Of a stretch of 64,000 bases of DNA, positions 1 through 10,789 are shown in pieces. The stretch's first letter is position 1. Every line of letters begins with the position of its first letter. The DNA comes from Hydnum rufescens UP504 (Eukaryota > Basidiomycota > Agaricomycetes > Cantharellales > Hydnaceae): NCBI GenBank assembly GCA_014904985.1, contig MU129037.1, positions 62,001 through 126,000 of the forward strand. Reading direction: 5' to 3'. The position numbers and the translations under genes were made by a program. Under the pieces are notes generated by a model that worked only from the letters and a program-made list of their open reading frames with translations, did not search any database and was not told the origin of the DNA.

Positions 1-481
1 TATGTGTATCTTAGTATAGGGGGGCTACAGTCATAATTATGGGGCATAGTTCTCTGGTATTTTCAAAATATGTTCTTATATACTAGGTCTAAAACACTCT
101 ATATTACATTGTTATACCTCATCCAACCTGAAAATAGTTATGAGTCCAATAAGATTTCAATTTATGGTACTCATGTGATTGCACTGCCTTCAAAGGGTCA
201 TATCCCAGTTTTTATTGTGCAGAAACTTTCAATAGTAAGGGATGAGATTATTCCCCAAGTTACAGGGCTAATAATCCTCATGAAAGTGATATATCGCACT
301 GCCCTTTTGACGCTTAACTGCATTGGGTTTAAATACGTCACAATGCTCATTGTTTTCCCCCTAAGAATTACTTTTATATTTGTACATTGTGTTTCTCTTG
401 CCAATGTACAGTCTGGTATACTCATCACATATGTATGCAATTTTGAGTGCTTATTGATATGAGTCTGTTTATTTAGTTTCC
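1..481. other. non-coding left edge
   Basis: AT-rich sequence at the window edge. The open frames on either strand are short, overlap each other and carry no motif I recognise. It may be the 5' flank of the zinc-finger gene or part of the KDZ element whose end is not visible. Nothing else is supported. Confidence 0.5.
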
Positions 482-1079
482 ATGGTGTTGAGTGACTTTC
501 CGGAACCAAACCATGTCACATGTCCCCCTCTGTCATTGTTCCTTCCTCGGTATGTTGTACTCATTGTTATGGGACAGTATGGACTGATAGGATCAGCCAA
601 GCTGAGGGTATCCAAGTCAGATGACAATCCCAATGAGGAGTACTATGCCTGTATGAATCGGGGTACTCCACACCCAGCTTGCAAATTTTTCGGTATGTTA
701 CTCTGTGGATATTCTGAGACTTTCACTAATGGTATCTCTTTTTTCAGTCTGGGTCAATCAAGACACTACCATTGGATTTTCTTCCTCACTGCTATCTGCG
801 CCTTCGACACCTAAGCATATGTATACAGCTTTTTCATTCACTCACTTCTTACATAATCTTTTACCAGGACAAGGACCATCGACAACCCCAAGAACTCCTA
901 CAACAACCTCAAGGGTCGCTCCTGCTGCAATGGATCTAAGTCTTCAGGTTGAGGAATTGGAGATGGAAAGGGATAGATTTGAGGACTCAGCCATACAGGC
1001 ACAGTACGAGCTTACTCTGGTCACTGGTAAGTACAATGAGCTGAGGGCTAAGCTTGTTGCCCTACTTGAAGATGCTTAG
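482..1079 (+). CDS. small GRF-type zinc-finger protein with coiled-coil tail
   Basis: The middle of the predicted protein carries a segment NPNEEYYACMNRG, followed by PHPACKFF and, after an intron at about 692-747 (gtatgt...ttttcag), VWVNQDTT. The order 'NPN..(F/Y)Y.C......C.FF.W' is the core of the GRF zinc finger, a nucleic-acid-binding module found in topoisomerase 3, NEIL3 and many small basidiomycete proteins. The C-terminal part (about 930-1076) is a charged heptad-like stretch (LSLQVEELEMERDRFEDSA) that should form a short coiled coil. A second short intron near 570 is possible, so the N-terminus is uncertain. It lies about 110 bases upstream of the KDZ transposase in the same orientation. 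It could be cargo of that element or an unrelated neighbour; I cannot tell which. The biochemical role is inferred only from the domain. Confidence 0.55.
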
Positions 1080-1188
1080 GAATTTTCTACTCGTTACCAC
1101 CTGTCCTAGAATAGTTTTCAGAGAGTCCCGAAGGTCTCTTTCCTTTCTTGCTCCATTTATGTCTTCACTTGGCTGAAAGGCAAAAGCA

Positions 1189-4100
1189 TTGGTGAGGCGC
1201 AATAGGAAGAAATTCGAAGCTGCAAATCAACTGTCGTTGTCCAAACAGCGGAAGGGCAACAAGGAGGCACTCCTCCATCCACTGACAGGCTCAGAGGATC
1301 CATATCGAGTTATCCCTGGCAATGAACTACCATCTGAACGGAGTTTGAATAGGAGGAAGCACAATGGTGTCATTTTCCTTGGAAGGGGTGCTGATGGTCA
1401 GTCAATGTATCAGCAGGCTGGGCTCCCCACTTGGCAAGGTCCCCAATCTTCTGTTGACACCTCCATTCAGCCCAACACCAACAGTTTTTTCAACTTTGAC
1501 TACGGATTTGATGCGATGGATTACCATGTGCCCCAAGATCCCCATCCTATCCTTCACCCACGAGAAAGCCGGCACCTTATCAAAGACCGACAATCCCGTC
1601 ACTCTTGCCAGTGATATGGTGCTGCTCACAAATGGAACACTATCATTCTCCCAAATTTAATTCGTCCTTACATGGCCTTTCATGTGGCCATGAATTCTGG
1701 GCGTGATTGTGTCCCAAGTCCTCCCAAGATGAACCCATGTAGCTGTGGAGAGCCCAACGTCAGGCTTGAGGTTACATGTGTCTGCCTAAAACGTATGTCT
1801 TTTGATCCGCTGATGGAAACTGAATACTTATCCATATTCTTGCAGGTGTCGACTCAATCGTACTGTATGTCTGCAAATGTCTGCCAGCACCTCAGCAACT
1901 CATCAAACACAGACTATTTCCATGTGCTCTGGTCTTTCCTAAGCTTGCTGTTGAGCTTGATATGCTTGAGTTCGCTGCAGGCCTCTTCGTTAATTTGGCC
2001 CCTAATGAAATGGCCTGGGCGGCGACGCTCACAGAATTCCTCAGTACTTGAGGCTACATCTTCACTTTTTCTGTGAGTGTTTGGGATTCAACTACACCCC
2101 TACTGTATCTAATGTTTATATCACAAAGGATTCACTTCGGCAATGCTTCGGAAATGCGCTTGCACAGTACCAGGTGCTGATGCAGGTTGTTGAAGCTGAG
2201 GTCAGCAAATCTGTCGAGGTCACCTGGAATCTAGCTCTTGCTGCCTCTGTGACACTATCTGCCCAACATTTCAAGGCAGAGCTTCCAACACTTGATGAAT
2301 CTACACCGCTCTTTGACCACTCTTACCTCAATGGCCAAAGCGAGGATGGCCACATCCCACAATTGAAAAATGGTGAGGCTTGTCAGCACCCCAGTGCATA
2401 CCTTCATTCTCGCTGCCCTCTTTGCTTTGGAGGGAGACCCCCAGTACCTCAAGAGAACATGTTGGTACATTTATGATAGACATTTTGAACTTGCACTAAC
2501 GGACACTCATTCCAGACCACATGCTGTGGTCTGCATAGATGCCAACTTCCAGCAGAAGCGGAATCATGACAAGGATCGTCAAAAAGGCCACAAGAAGGAA
2601 GAGGGCATGAGGGATCCCCCGATATTCAGCCCACACACTGTCCAGATATCAGAAGCTAATCTGAAGGAGTGGGAGGCCAATGTCAATGCGATTTGGAATA
2701 AATTGCCCTCTAACGCCGGGTCGAAGCGCAAGGCCACAGAGTTGGACGTTAGTGCCCTGGACACCGACGACAAATGCGAACCTGGAATGCCGATCCCCAA
2801 CTCATGCGCCGACTTGTGCGGCGAATCATTCATTGCCGCCGACAGCAATTGTGTTAAGGCTTCGACAGCCTACTTCTCTGATACCGGCATGATGGCGATT
2901 TTGTGCTGTCATGATATAGTCCTTTTCTGGGCTAATATGTGGACCGCTGGCGAGAAGCAGTTCTTTGCATTAGCACTGCTTGCTGCCATCATGGCCGAGC
3001 TCCCTTCAGATTGGACACTCGGGTTCTTATATGATATCGCATGTCAAATGCACCAAAGTCTGATCAAGTGGGATTTCTTGCCCGAGTATCTCCCCCGAAT
3101 CCTCTTCAGCGTCTCTGTGTCCATGCATACGGACACCAGTGGGTCTGCCAATTATGGTACCACCCACAAAAGGCCGGGATCTGGGGACTCTCGGATGGAG
3201 AGGGCTGTGAACGGTTTTGGAGCATGCTTCGTCAACTTATTCCTGTTTTGCACATCACAGGGGTAAGCTCTCCATTCCCATTTCAGGGTATCACGTACTA
3301 ATAGTTCAACATATCATAGTTCCATCGTCATCAGTACATATTGAATCTCCAGATCGCCCATATTCACAGAATACAATTGATGGGTATGGCTGAGTGGCTT
3401 CAATGACGTATCACCAAAACAACGAAGCGTCTTGTAGATGCTCAGCCAAAGCTTGAGGCCTGCAGCCACTCCTCCTCATTCCTTCGTCAGCAGTTCGCTG
3501 AGCAGTGCATCTATCAGAGCAAGCCTATTACTCGTATGCCCTTCCGAACTACTTATCTAATGCCTGCCCTAATCAAACATTGGAATAGGGCAATCGAAAA
3601 ATAGCGGTATAAAAGCCATAGAGAAGATCGTCACTTTATGAGAATCCGCCTCTGCCATGAAGGTCGCGATTGCATCGCTCAAGAGTGAGCTTATGAAATA
3701 CGTCTTGACTGATTCCATCACAGTCAGTAGCGCTCGATTTGACATACTGACGAGCATTGAGGCAAAAACTCATGTCCTCACCTGTCTCCAGAAAGACATT
3801 GACATTGCGACAAACCATATCAATCTTCATGACAAAGTTTCTGCAACCAGGCTGAACAAAATCAAAAAGCAGCCATTTTTCGCATTACAAATGAACATGT
3901 GCGCTGTGAAAGCACGTCTCTGTACTAAGCTTCGAGAGTGAAAGTTCAAGCTCACAAACCTTGAACGTGCCTATCGTAGCAAGCAAACGGGTACATTCAC
4001 ATTTATGCAACCCTGCCCACTATAATCCTGATCATTGAAATGATCACAGACCAGAAAACTCAGTCTCATATTGAAGATGCCATGCACTGTCGTGAACCAA

Positions 4101-4798
4101 CGATTACCGGGCTTGCTAAGAAGTACAACAGCATGTTGAAGCAAATGGTTCAATTGCAAATGACTGATACAGTGGCGCCAATGCGATCCTCCCTCCTGCC
4201 ATCATCCTCAAGACCCTTTTCAAGCTGGATGTCGACGATGACACCTGGCATGATGTCGGTTAGAGGACCTGGAGGAATTCGGGGGTGTTCTGCCTCCCTG
4301 GCTGAGTGATGACACGGTTCGAGCTGGTATACATTTCAACCAAGAGGTTCTGAACTGTAAGGGTGAACTTGCATGCTGTCATATGGAATGTGCGGCGATG
4401 CAAACCTGGTTTGAAGAAGAGTATGAGGCTACCAGCTTTGCCGAGCAATACACACCAGGTGGGCACAGGCATGTATTATTGATTCATACTGGTATTTACG
4501 GTCTTCCAGATGCAGATTTGAAGTATCACCTTCAAATTCGTCTGCAGAGCTTGGGAGCACTAGGTGAGATGTGGCAACAAAAGATGCCGGCTTTGGTATC
4601 AGCGAGACCATGGCCAGAAATGGTTCCAGCAACACTATTTGTACCAACTCATAGGCAACGACTTACTCCTGACAACATCTGCTCAACACCTAATGATGAC
4701 CTCGATATCCAGTCATCAGACAATGATGACGAGACAGAGCTGGAGCCAGCAACTATCTGTGACACACATGTTATGGAGGAGATAGATCGCCAAGCATG
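1189..4798 (+). pseudogene. KDZ-family (Kyakuja-Dileera-Zisupton) DNA transposase, decayed
   Basis: The cut-and-paste transposase core is recognisable in order. The N-terminal part reads LIRPYMA and a Cys cluster CSCGEPNVRLEVTCVCLKR. After an intron at about 1793-1845 comes VCKCLPAPQQLIKHRLFPC and GLFVNLAPNEMAWAATLTEF. Next is the family signature RCPLCFGG at about 2414. The RNase H-like acidic residues are visible in CIDANFQQKRNHDKD (about 2533), LYDIACQ (about 3030) and LSDGEGCERFWSMLR (about 3190). The C-terminus shows LRQQF, LERAYRSKQT, REPTITGLAKKYN and PPWLSDDTVRAG. The gene is broken. A TGA (2049-2051) replaces a codon in ST-GYIF. Frames shift near 2433 (extra G in the GGAGGG run) and between about 3090 and 3120, and further shifts lie near 3300-4300. 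The copy is therefore inactive but fairly young. Element ends were not found. Confidence 0.85.
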
Positions 4799-4959
4799 AG
4801 AGCAGGTGTGGGAGGCAGGAGAAGGTGATCCTGAGTAATACCTCTTTTCAGACAATGACTCGACATAGCTCACTGTCATCTTCATCAGGTCCCTCTCATC
4901 ATATTTCCTCCCGCTTTCATCCCTCCCTCTCTATGGGCCTTATCATTTCATCTGTCCTA

Positions 4960-5915
4960 TTTTCATGTGTTTCCTGGGCCACCCTTACATTCCTCATGTC
5001 ATTCTTCTATTTCTTGCATTATCCTTCCACTTCCCGCATCATCCTTGTGTTTTTCACATCATCCTTGCATTTTTCAGGTCATCCATCGGTTTCCTGCACT
5101 GCCCTTGCACTTCTCACTGTTGCCATTGTCCTCCTTGTGCCATCCTTGCATACCTCACTTCCTCGCGTATCTTGCACTGCCCTTGCGTATCTCGCATCAC
5201 CCTTGTGTATCTTGCATCATCGTTGCATTCCTCGCATCGTCGTCACATTTCTTGGACCGTTGTCACATTTCTTGCATCATCCTTGCGTTTCTCGCATCGT
5301 CCTCGCGTTTCTTGCATCATCCTCACATTTCTTGCATCGTCCTCATGTTTCTCACATCGTCCTTGCATTTCTCGCATTGTCCTTGCATTTCTCACATTGT
5401 CCTCACATTTCTCGCATTGTCCTCGCATTTCTCGCATTGTCCTCACATTTCTCGCATCATCCTTGCATTTCTCGCATCGTCCTCGCATTTCTCGCATCGT
5501 CCTTGTGTTTCTTGAATGATCCTTGGATTCCTCACATCGTCCTTGTGTGTGTCCTTGTGCTCTTTGCACTATCCCTGCATTTCTCATGTTATCCTCCAGT
5601 TTTTTGTGACATCCTTCAGTCTCTTGCATTGTCGTCCCATTTCTCACATCATCCATACATTTTTTGTGTCGTCCATCCATTTTTTGTGTGGTCCGTATGT
5701 TTTTCGCATCATCCATACGTTTTTCGCATCGTCCGTATGTTTTTCACGTCATCTGTCCATTTTTCACATCATCCATCTGTTTTTCGGATTGTCCTTACTT
5801 TCTTCATACTATCCTTTCCGTTTCAGCACCACCATTGCATTTTTTTACATTGCCCTCATATTTCTCGCATTGCCTTCATGTTTCCCATGCCCCCTTCCAT
5901 TTCCTATCCCTACTG
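4960..5915. repeat. 20-bp minisatellite, about 45 units
   Basis: A pyrimidine-rich tandem repeat whose unit is close to catcgtccttgcatttctcg. Units drift from a CATCGTCCTTGCATTTCTCG type (5040-5600) to a CATCATCCATACGTTTTTCG type (5640-5800). A few units are interrupted, for example near 5125-5160 and 5545. Because 20 is not a multiple of three, the translation repeats every 60 bases. All three forward frames and one reverse frame stay open, giving a 370-codon frame that is not a gene. It begins just after the last recognisable KDZ codon, so it may be a subterminal repeat of that element; this is inference. Confidence 0.9.
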
Positions 5916-5929
5916 CTTTAGATCCCTGA

Positions 5930-6285
5930 TGTCATGATATCTCTGTGATGACATGTTAGAAAAAAAAAAGAGCAAGTACGTGTGGACTTAGAAAAAAAAA
6001 GTGGGCATGGAGATAAAGAAATCCGGGATCACCGATGTGGTGGACTTGGGGAAACTCACAGTACTATCCCCAGGGCAGGTGTTCATGGCCCCATGGCCTA
6101 AAAAAATTTCTGGCATGGGCCCATGGAGCCTAAAATTGTATGAGGTTCCGTGGGCCCATGCTAGGCTCGTAGAGTACATGGGGCCATGGCAAAATGAGCC
6201 TATTAGGTAGGCTATTCTACCAGAAAAACCAGACCTAACTAGGTACCGAAGTAGGGCTGCCTAAGGTGCTACTCTGTTCTTTCGT
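5930..6285. other. non-coding spacer with GGCCCATGG-rich palindromes
   Basis: No credible gene. Several overlapping palindromic words recur within about 130 bases: catggccccatgg (about 6087), catgggcccatgg (about 6114), gtgggcccatgc (about 6149) and catggggccatgg (about 6178). Each is followed by a gcct- or ggct-like word. Poly-A runs lie at about 5957 and 5991. It may be the outer end of the KDZ element or another small repeat. Confidence 0.4.
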
Positions 6286-6578
6286 CCTAACCAGCGCTTG
6301 CACCCAGAAAGGCCACCATGATGGGATAGAGGGTCTCTACACTACCATAGATGCATTGCATAATTGTAGAAGGAACAGCTACCAATTTGAGTACCCACGG
6401 AACCCCATTTTCAGTCCACCCCATAGTAGTAACTGACCACTTGTCACCCACCAGTTCTTCTTCAACCGAGCTCATCGCAATCACGCTGTCATAGAGTCGA
6501 ATAATGACTTCGGAGCCATCATGCATGCACGCCATCGCGAGGCCTTCTTTCTGCTCGAGATTCGGGCGCTGCTTGACT

Positions 6579-8583
6579 TATTGGTGCAATAAGACCTGCA
6601 AATGATGCAGATCACATAATATGTATTACGTTTACACAGCTTATGTAACCCTGCATGATGTGCTATGGTAATTGCCGAAATCTGCATCTTCTGCAAAATC
6701 TAAGTTCACAATCAGCAGGTCAGGAGGGTGACAATTATTTATTCATTATACCCCTCCGGGGTGATGTGTTTTGTTTATAATTATTTATTTATTTATAATA
6801 ATAATAATATTCTACATAACCTCCCCCTCACCCGGGTTGCAGGTTCTCGGGTGACAGTTCGTGCGGGTTTTGAGTTGGGGGGGAGAGGGTTTGGTTTGGG
6901 GTTGGTGCGGGCTGTTGGTTTAGAAGAATACCTATGATAATAAATAATAAGTTAGTAAAAAAAGGGAAACCATACAAAAGGAGCAGCACACGCTGCTCCT
7001 TTTGTGCAGTCGTACTTATAGACAGCGAATACTTGCCTCAAAAATTACCACACCCGCTTCAGCGGGTGTGGGGTTTGTCCAGGGTTTCTGTGGTCTGGTG
7101 TCGTATTTTCGACTTGTTGCCGTTCTCGCGTATTTGTTCAGCGGGGTCGCAGATCTTGATTGGGGGTTGGTGGGGGTGTGGGTTCAGATGAAAGCCTATG
7201 ATAATAAACAATACATTAGTAGGAGGGAAAGAAAGCCATGCAAAAGGAGCAGCATGCGCTGCTCCTTTTGCACGATCGTACTTATACATGGAGCATACTT
7301 ACCAATACCACACACCCAGCGGGCGTGATTCGTCTGGGGTCCCTGGGGTCTTGCGTCATGTGTTCCCGTTCCCGGGTTTCGTCTGGCGGACGTTCCTTGG
7401 CAGGTCGCGTTTGTGGCTCTCGGTTGGTGGGTGCATTGTCGTTTCCGAGTTTCATTTGGCGGGTGGCTGAGGTGATAACCTAGAATAATAGATAATGTGT
7501 TAGTTCAAAATTAAAACGAACGGAAAAAGAGCAGCAAGGGCTGCTCTTTTTCCGCCGTTGGGGGTGCACTACATTACTTACCTTGTATAGAACCACACAC
7601 CCGCTACCGCGGGTGTGTGGTTCATGCGGTTTGGTGTCATTTCGTGTCGTCGTTCTCGGGTCTCGCTTGCGGGGGGGGGGGGGGGCTTGCCCCACAGGTC
7701 TTTATTTGTGGCGATAGCCTAAAATAATAGATTACTTATTAGTTAAACAATTAAAACCAGCGCAAAAAGGGCAAGCATCATTTGCTGCTTGTTTTACGCC
7801 GTTGGGGGTGCACAATATCACTTACATTATATATAGCCACACACCCGCCGCAGCGGGTGTGTGGTTCATGTGGCCACTCGGTCCGCGCATGACCACCTCT
7901 TCCATTCTCCTCATGTTGCGTTGTCATTCGGTATGTTTCGTTTGGCGCGGTTTCGTTTGGCATGTTTTGGTCGGCGTGTTACCGTATGAGCCTGGCCGGT
8001 CGGGCCTCGTCATTCGGCACCTGGACCATAACCTATAATAATAATAAATGTTGTTAGTAAAGAAATCCAAAGCAGCGCAAAAAGAGCAGCTTCCGCTGCT
8101 CTTCCTGCGCTGCCGTCGGTATTCTCATAACAGAAAACTTAGCTGATATATTACCACACACCCGCCGTGGCGGATGCGTGGTACCGCGTTCTGCCCCGTC
8201 GTCGTGTATTGGGTGGGTATTTGGAGGGCGGGGGTTCGTGATCCATTTCGTGCGGGTGCTTATGGTGCTTGGTGTTCAGACGTCGGTTCGAGCGGAGGTT
8301 TTGCGTAGCTTTACCTCGGATGTGAGGGGACAATCTAGAAAAAAAAAACACGTTAGTTAAAGATGTTAAGCCAGCGCAAAAAGAGCAGCTTTCGCTGCTC
8401 TCTTCGCGCGACTATATCTGGGGCCATGGTACTCACCTTATATTACTGCACACCCGTCGCGGCGGGTGCGTGGTCGCGTGTTTTTTTTTCTCTCTCGGTG
8501 TTTGTGTGGCGCGTTTGGGCTTACAAGATCATCACGTAACGATCATGTGATCTGCATCATTTGCGGGTCTTATTGGATAAATC
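6579..8583. mobile_element. 2,005-bp non-autonomous hAT-like TIR element
   Basis: The boundaries are supported by an exact 8-bp direct repeat, GCTTGACT, at 6571-6578 and 8584-8591. They are also supported by inverted ends: 6587-6617 is the reverse complement of 8545-8575 with one mismatch over 31 bases. The core begins CAATAAGACC, and an 8-base less-matched outer tip lies on each side. The insertion lies in a DPH7 fragment, and the second DPH7 copy at 18.6 kb shows the empty site. An 8-bp duplication is typical of the hAT superfamily. No transposase frame is present, so the element would need enzyme in trans. Its interior is almost entirely the hairpin-pair tandem array. A 15-17 base G run lies at about 7670. 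Confidence 0.8.
6918..8480. repeat. six tandem ~240-315-bp units, each with two hairpins
   Basis: Each unit opens with an A/T block (cctatgataataaat..., then gttagtaaa). Hairpin 1 follows (GAGCAGC - short loop - GCTGCTC, flanked by A run and T run), and about 45-60 bases later hairpin 2 (CACACCCGC - loop - GCGGGTGTG). A G/T-rich spacer of 110-180 bases ends the unit. Hairpin 1 lies at about 6975-7004, 7241-7270, 7521-7554, 7762-7798, 8076-8112 and 8373-8408. Hairpin 2 lies at about 7048-7071, 7310-7330, 7591-7622, 7838-7864, 8153-8181 and 8446-8472. The stems are far better kept than the spacers. A weaker partial unit lies at 6740-6910. Confidence 0.85.
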
Positions 8584-9079
8584 GCTTGACTCACCGTGCT
8601 CTACTTCCCACGTTGACTGATATTAGTGGGCGTAAAAGATAGCGAATGTCAAATACCCGCACAGAATCATCGTAGCTACCCCACCCAATAAGGGGGAACA
8701 ATTTTTTGGAGGGAAAACTGCGACTTGGACTCACCTTCCAGGCGCTAAGAGACATTCTACATGTGGGTGGCATTGGATCGTAGTCACTGCAGCGTCAAAT
8801 CTACAGGGCATTACATCAGTGGGGGGCACGCTGGCTCATGATGTGCTTGCCTTTTATTGATGAATATTGGCTGGCTGAATCCTTGGCGGATATCAGCCTT
8901 TCATCTTGCAATCATCACCGGCCCTCTCATGAAAGTTTCAGGGCTTGAACGATCAATCAGAGGAACTCATTACCAGAGTATATGGCGTTTTCTTCATGGG
9001 ACCCATCGTCATTATCAACCACAAGCGATGTCCATGAAGTTTGAGGACGCGACATACACATATTCTCTTCGGACTAGTG

Positions 9080-9453
9080 CCCGCGAGTCTTGGAATATGC
9101 ACAGAAATGAGATAGAAACTTTGAAGCTCTTGCCTACGATATCATCGCAAATTCGCGAACGTCTGTCCTGGAGAATTCAGAGGCACCGTTGATATTTGGG
9201 GCATGCGGTCATCGGTGCTCGCATTGATAATAATTGGCCCCATTGTGTTATGCAGAGAGCGAGAATATCCCCAACGCTGCAGTACACATGCTACGTCTAG
9301 ATAGAATGGATAGGGAAATAGGGAATCAGCCGCTAAGATATAGGTAGAATGTGCTATGGTTTCGCTGAAGTGGGCATATTGTATTGCCAACAATGGTGGC
9401 CGCAGCTGTTCATCGGAAGCAAAAGTCACAAGAACGATCCCGCTTCGTAGCAA
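9080..9453 (-). pseudogene. MSM1 5'-end fragment (left-arm copy)
   Basis: The minus-strand frame contains RPPLLAIQYAHFSETIAH, matching RPGLLAIQRAHYSSAKPY in the targeting-peptide exon of the intact Met-tRNA synthetase gene at 30.9 kb. Downstream it has PIIINASTDD, matching PVILNTGTDE of the catalytic domain. The HIGH-motif exon is missing or scrambled, and the copy ends in sequence like the second intron of MSM1. It cannot be functional. It abuts the DPH7 fragment on its left and the divergent promoter copy on its right. Confidence 0.65.
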
Positions 9454-9639
9454 GCGCTTGTGGCGACGTCGTTACATGTAACCTCATCCATCTCTCTTCA
9501 TCACTCCTGCGGATGTTTGTCACATGATAATGGCAGATGCTGGACATAAATTCTGTCGCAATCCCGATGGCTACGGCTCAACAATCATCGGGATCCTCCG
9601 TTGCTTGGGGCTTGGATGCAGAACTAAGAGACTTGAATT

Positions 9640-9860
9640 ATACTCCATGGAATCACGACCACTTTGGGAACCCTAGGATTCGTCCTGATCTCTCCGAGAT
9701 ATCCTTGTCTTGCTTCCTGCTCCGCGTTTCGGCTGTTCGTTCGCCCATATACTCTAGATCTCGGACTGACTAAATTTGTTCTTCATCAATTAGGAGACGT
9801 CAGGTCTAAGATCTCGTTTTGCCGAAGACAGTGCATGGATATCAGTGTATAAATACGGAA
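9640..9860 (+). promoter_or_regulatory. copy of the Y/MSM1 divergent promoter
   Basis: A block recurring at 13230-13440 (+), 16840-17060 (-), 22890-23090 (-), 27340-27570 (-) and 30390-30610 (-). Shared words are attcgtcctgatctc, cttgcttcctgctccg, ctgttcgttcgcc and the TATA-like gtataaatac at about 9848. The TATA word faces gene Y, while the opposite end faces the MSM1 5' end. Promoter function is inferred from position and the TATA word. Confidence 0.5.
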
Positions 9861-9954
9861 CCGATACGCTTGAAAACACCCGCTCACTAGACCTCTGTCC
9901 GTCTCAACACCCCTGCGGTCGCGAGCGATCCGGATTCATTTCTGAAAACTACCT

Positions 9955-10620
9955 GTGACCCATTCTCGTGAGGCTTGCCACGTTTTTCTGGCCTATCGGT
10001 CGTTACTCCCAGACAGACTTCTTGATCGGACCGTGAACCAGTTGTTCTACTATTGTGAGGACGTACGCACGGGGCGAAATATGCCTTTGCGCCATCTATA
10101 TGTCCATCTCATGGTTTGGCCTTCCTGTATCTTGTCTTCGCCCGATTCCGTTGCCTTGAACATATTGGACTCGGGTTCAGTGGACCGCACGCTCAAGGTA
10201 GCCTCTACAATTACTTGTCACGACTCCTGCTGGTTATGACATCTTCCTCCTAATAGTAATGCAACATGAATTATTTGACCTTTCCCAATATTACTACCTG
10301 GGGCCGGGAAGCACGATCAGCGACCCACGGAATCCTACGATAACGGGATCCTACTCGTGGAAATATACGGCTAAGAAGGCATCCAGAAAGTATCCTGAGA
10401 CCGGGGCATCCAACAGACAGTCATCTTTGGGAATGCGTCCGTTTTCGTGCCTCCTGGGGCCTTAGTGTCTTTCCATGCTTGCACCTATTCCTAAATATTG
10501 AGATATTCATCATCATACTATTCCGCCGACGTGTCGGCAACATTTTACGAGACGGCATGTGCTTCGGTGTGACGAACGCTTCATCTTCGAAATACCCTTG
10601 ACTTCAATCATCTTTCTGGA
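9955..10620 (+). pseudogene. unknown gene 'Y', left-arm copy
   Basis: Not recognised. Downstream of the TATA word a coding-like stretch reads NILDSGSVDRTLKVASTIT, also seen as LDSGSVDRTFAFEVISTIT and ILDSGSVVRTFAFKAISTI in the copies at about 27.0 and 16.5 kb (minus strand). After frame changes, a second conserved stretch (FGNASVFVPPGALVSFHACT, then LDFNHLSGGKEF at about 10590-10630) matches other copies. Shared protein words across diverged copies suggest a real exon. Stops between the blocks show that this copy is broken unless introns remove them. It converges on the dsRBD remnant at 10.9 kb. Confidence 0.4.
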
Positions 10621-10789
10621 GGCAAAGAATTTTGAATGGTAGGAACAGCGACAGATTTAGTCTGATCTCCCCCCCCCATGTCCTCCAGCTCCAAAAAGTA
10701 AGAATTGTGTGACAGAGAGACTATAAGGGAGGGGAATGAAGGGGCTCTTTCTGAGCAATTGGGGCCATGACGGGTGCATATGCAGGAGG

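Larger units (their letters stand above)
6285..9005 (-). pseudogene. DPH7-like WD40 gene fragment, split by a transposon
   Basis: On the minus strand, 9005 to 8592 retains the DPH7 (diphthine methyl ester hydrolase; last step of diphthamide synthesis on EF2) segments GDDCKMKG, TTIQCHPHVE and YDDSVRVFDIRYLLRPL. The frame then breaks off inside an exon. It resumes at 6570 with MACMHDGSEVIIRLYDSV and ends at 6285 in a decayed version of the terminal YDHAMHLWW motif. The 2 kb between are a TIR element inserted in the codons equivalent to WRVKYHP. Many small indels separate this copy from the longer one at 18.4-19.9 kb, so it cannot make a WD40 propeller. Confidence 0.75.

Noticed and set aside
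4825..5937. 370-codon open frame rich in His, Ser, Phe
   Set aside because: It is a translation of the 20-bp minisatellite. Overlapping frames of similar length are equally open, and no domain or intron pattern exists.
6918..8480. Possible CRISPR-like array of spaced palindromes
   Set aside because: Units are 240-315 bp with imperfect spacers, the context is a eukaryotic transposon, and there are no cas genes.
9955..10239. 94-codon frame as an independent gene
   Set aside because: It is one piece of the repeated gene Y region. Other copies show that the conserved segment continues in other frames.
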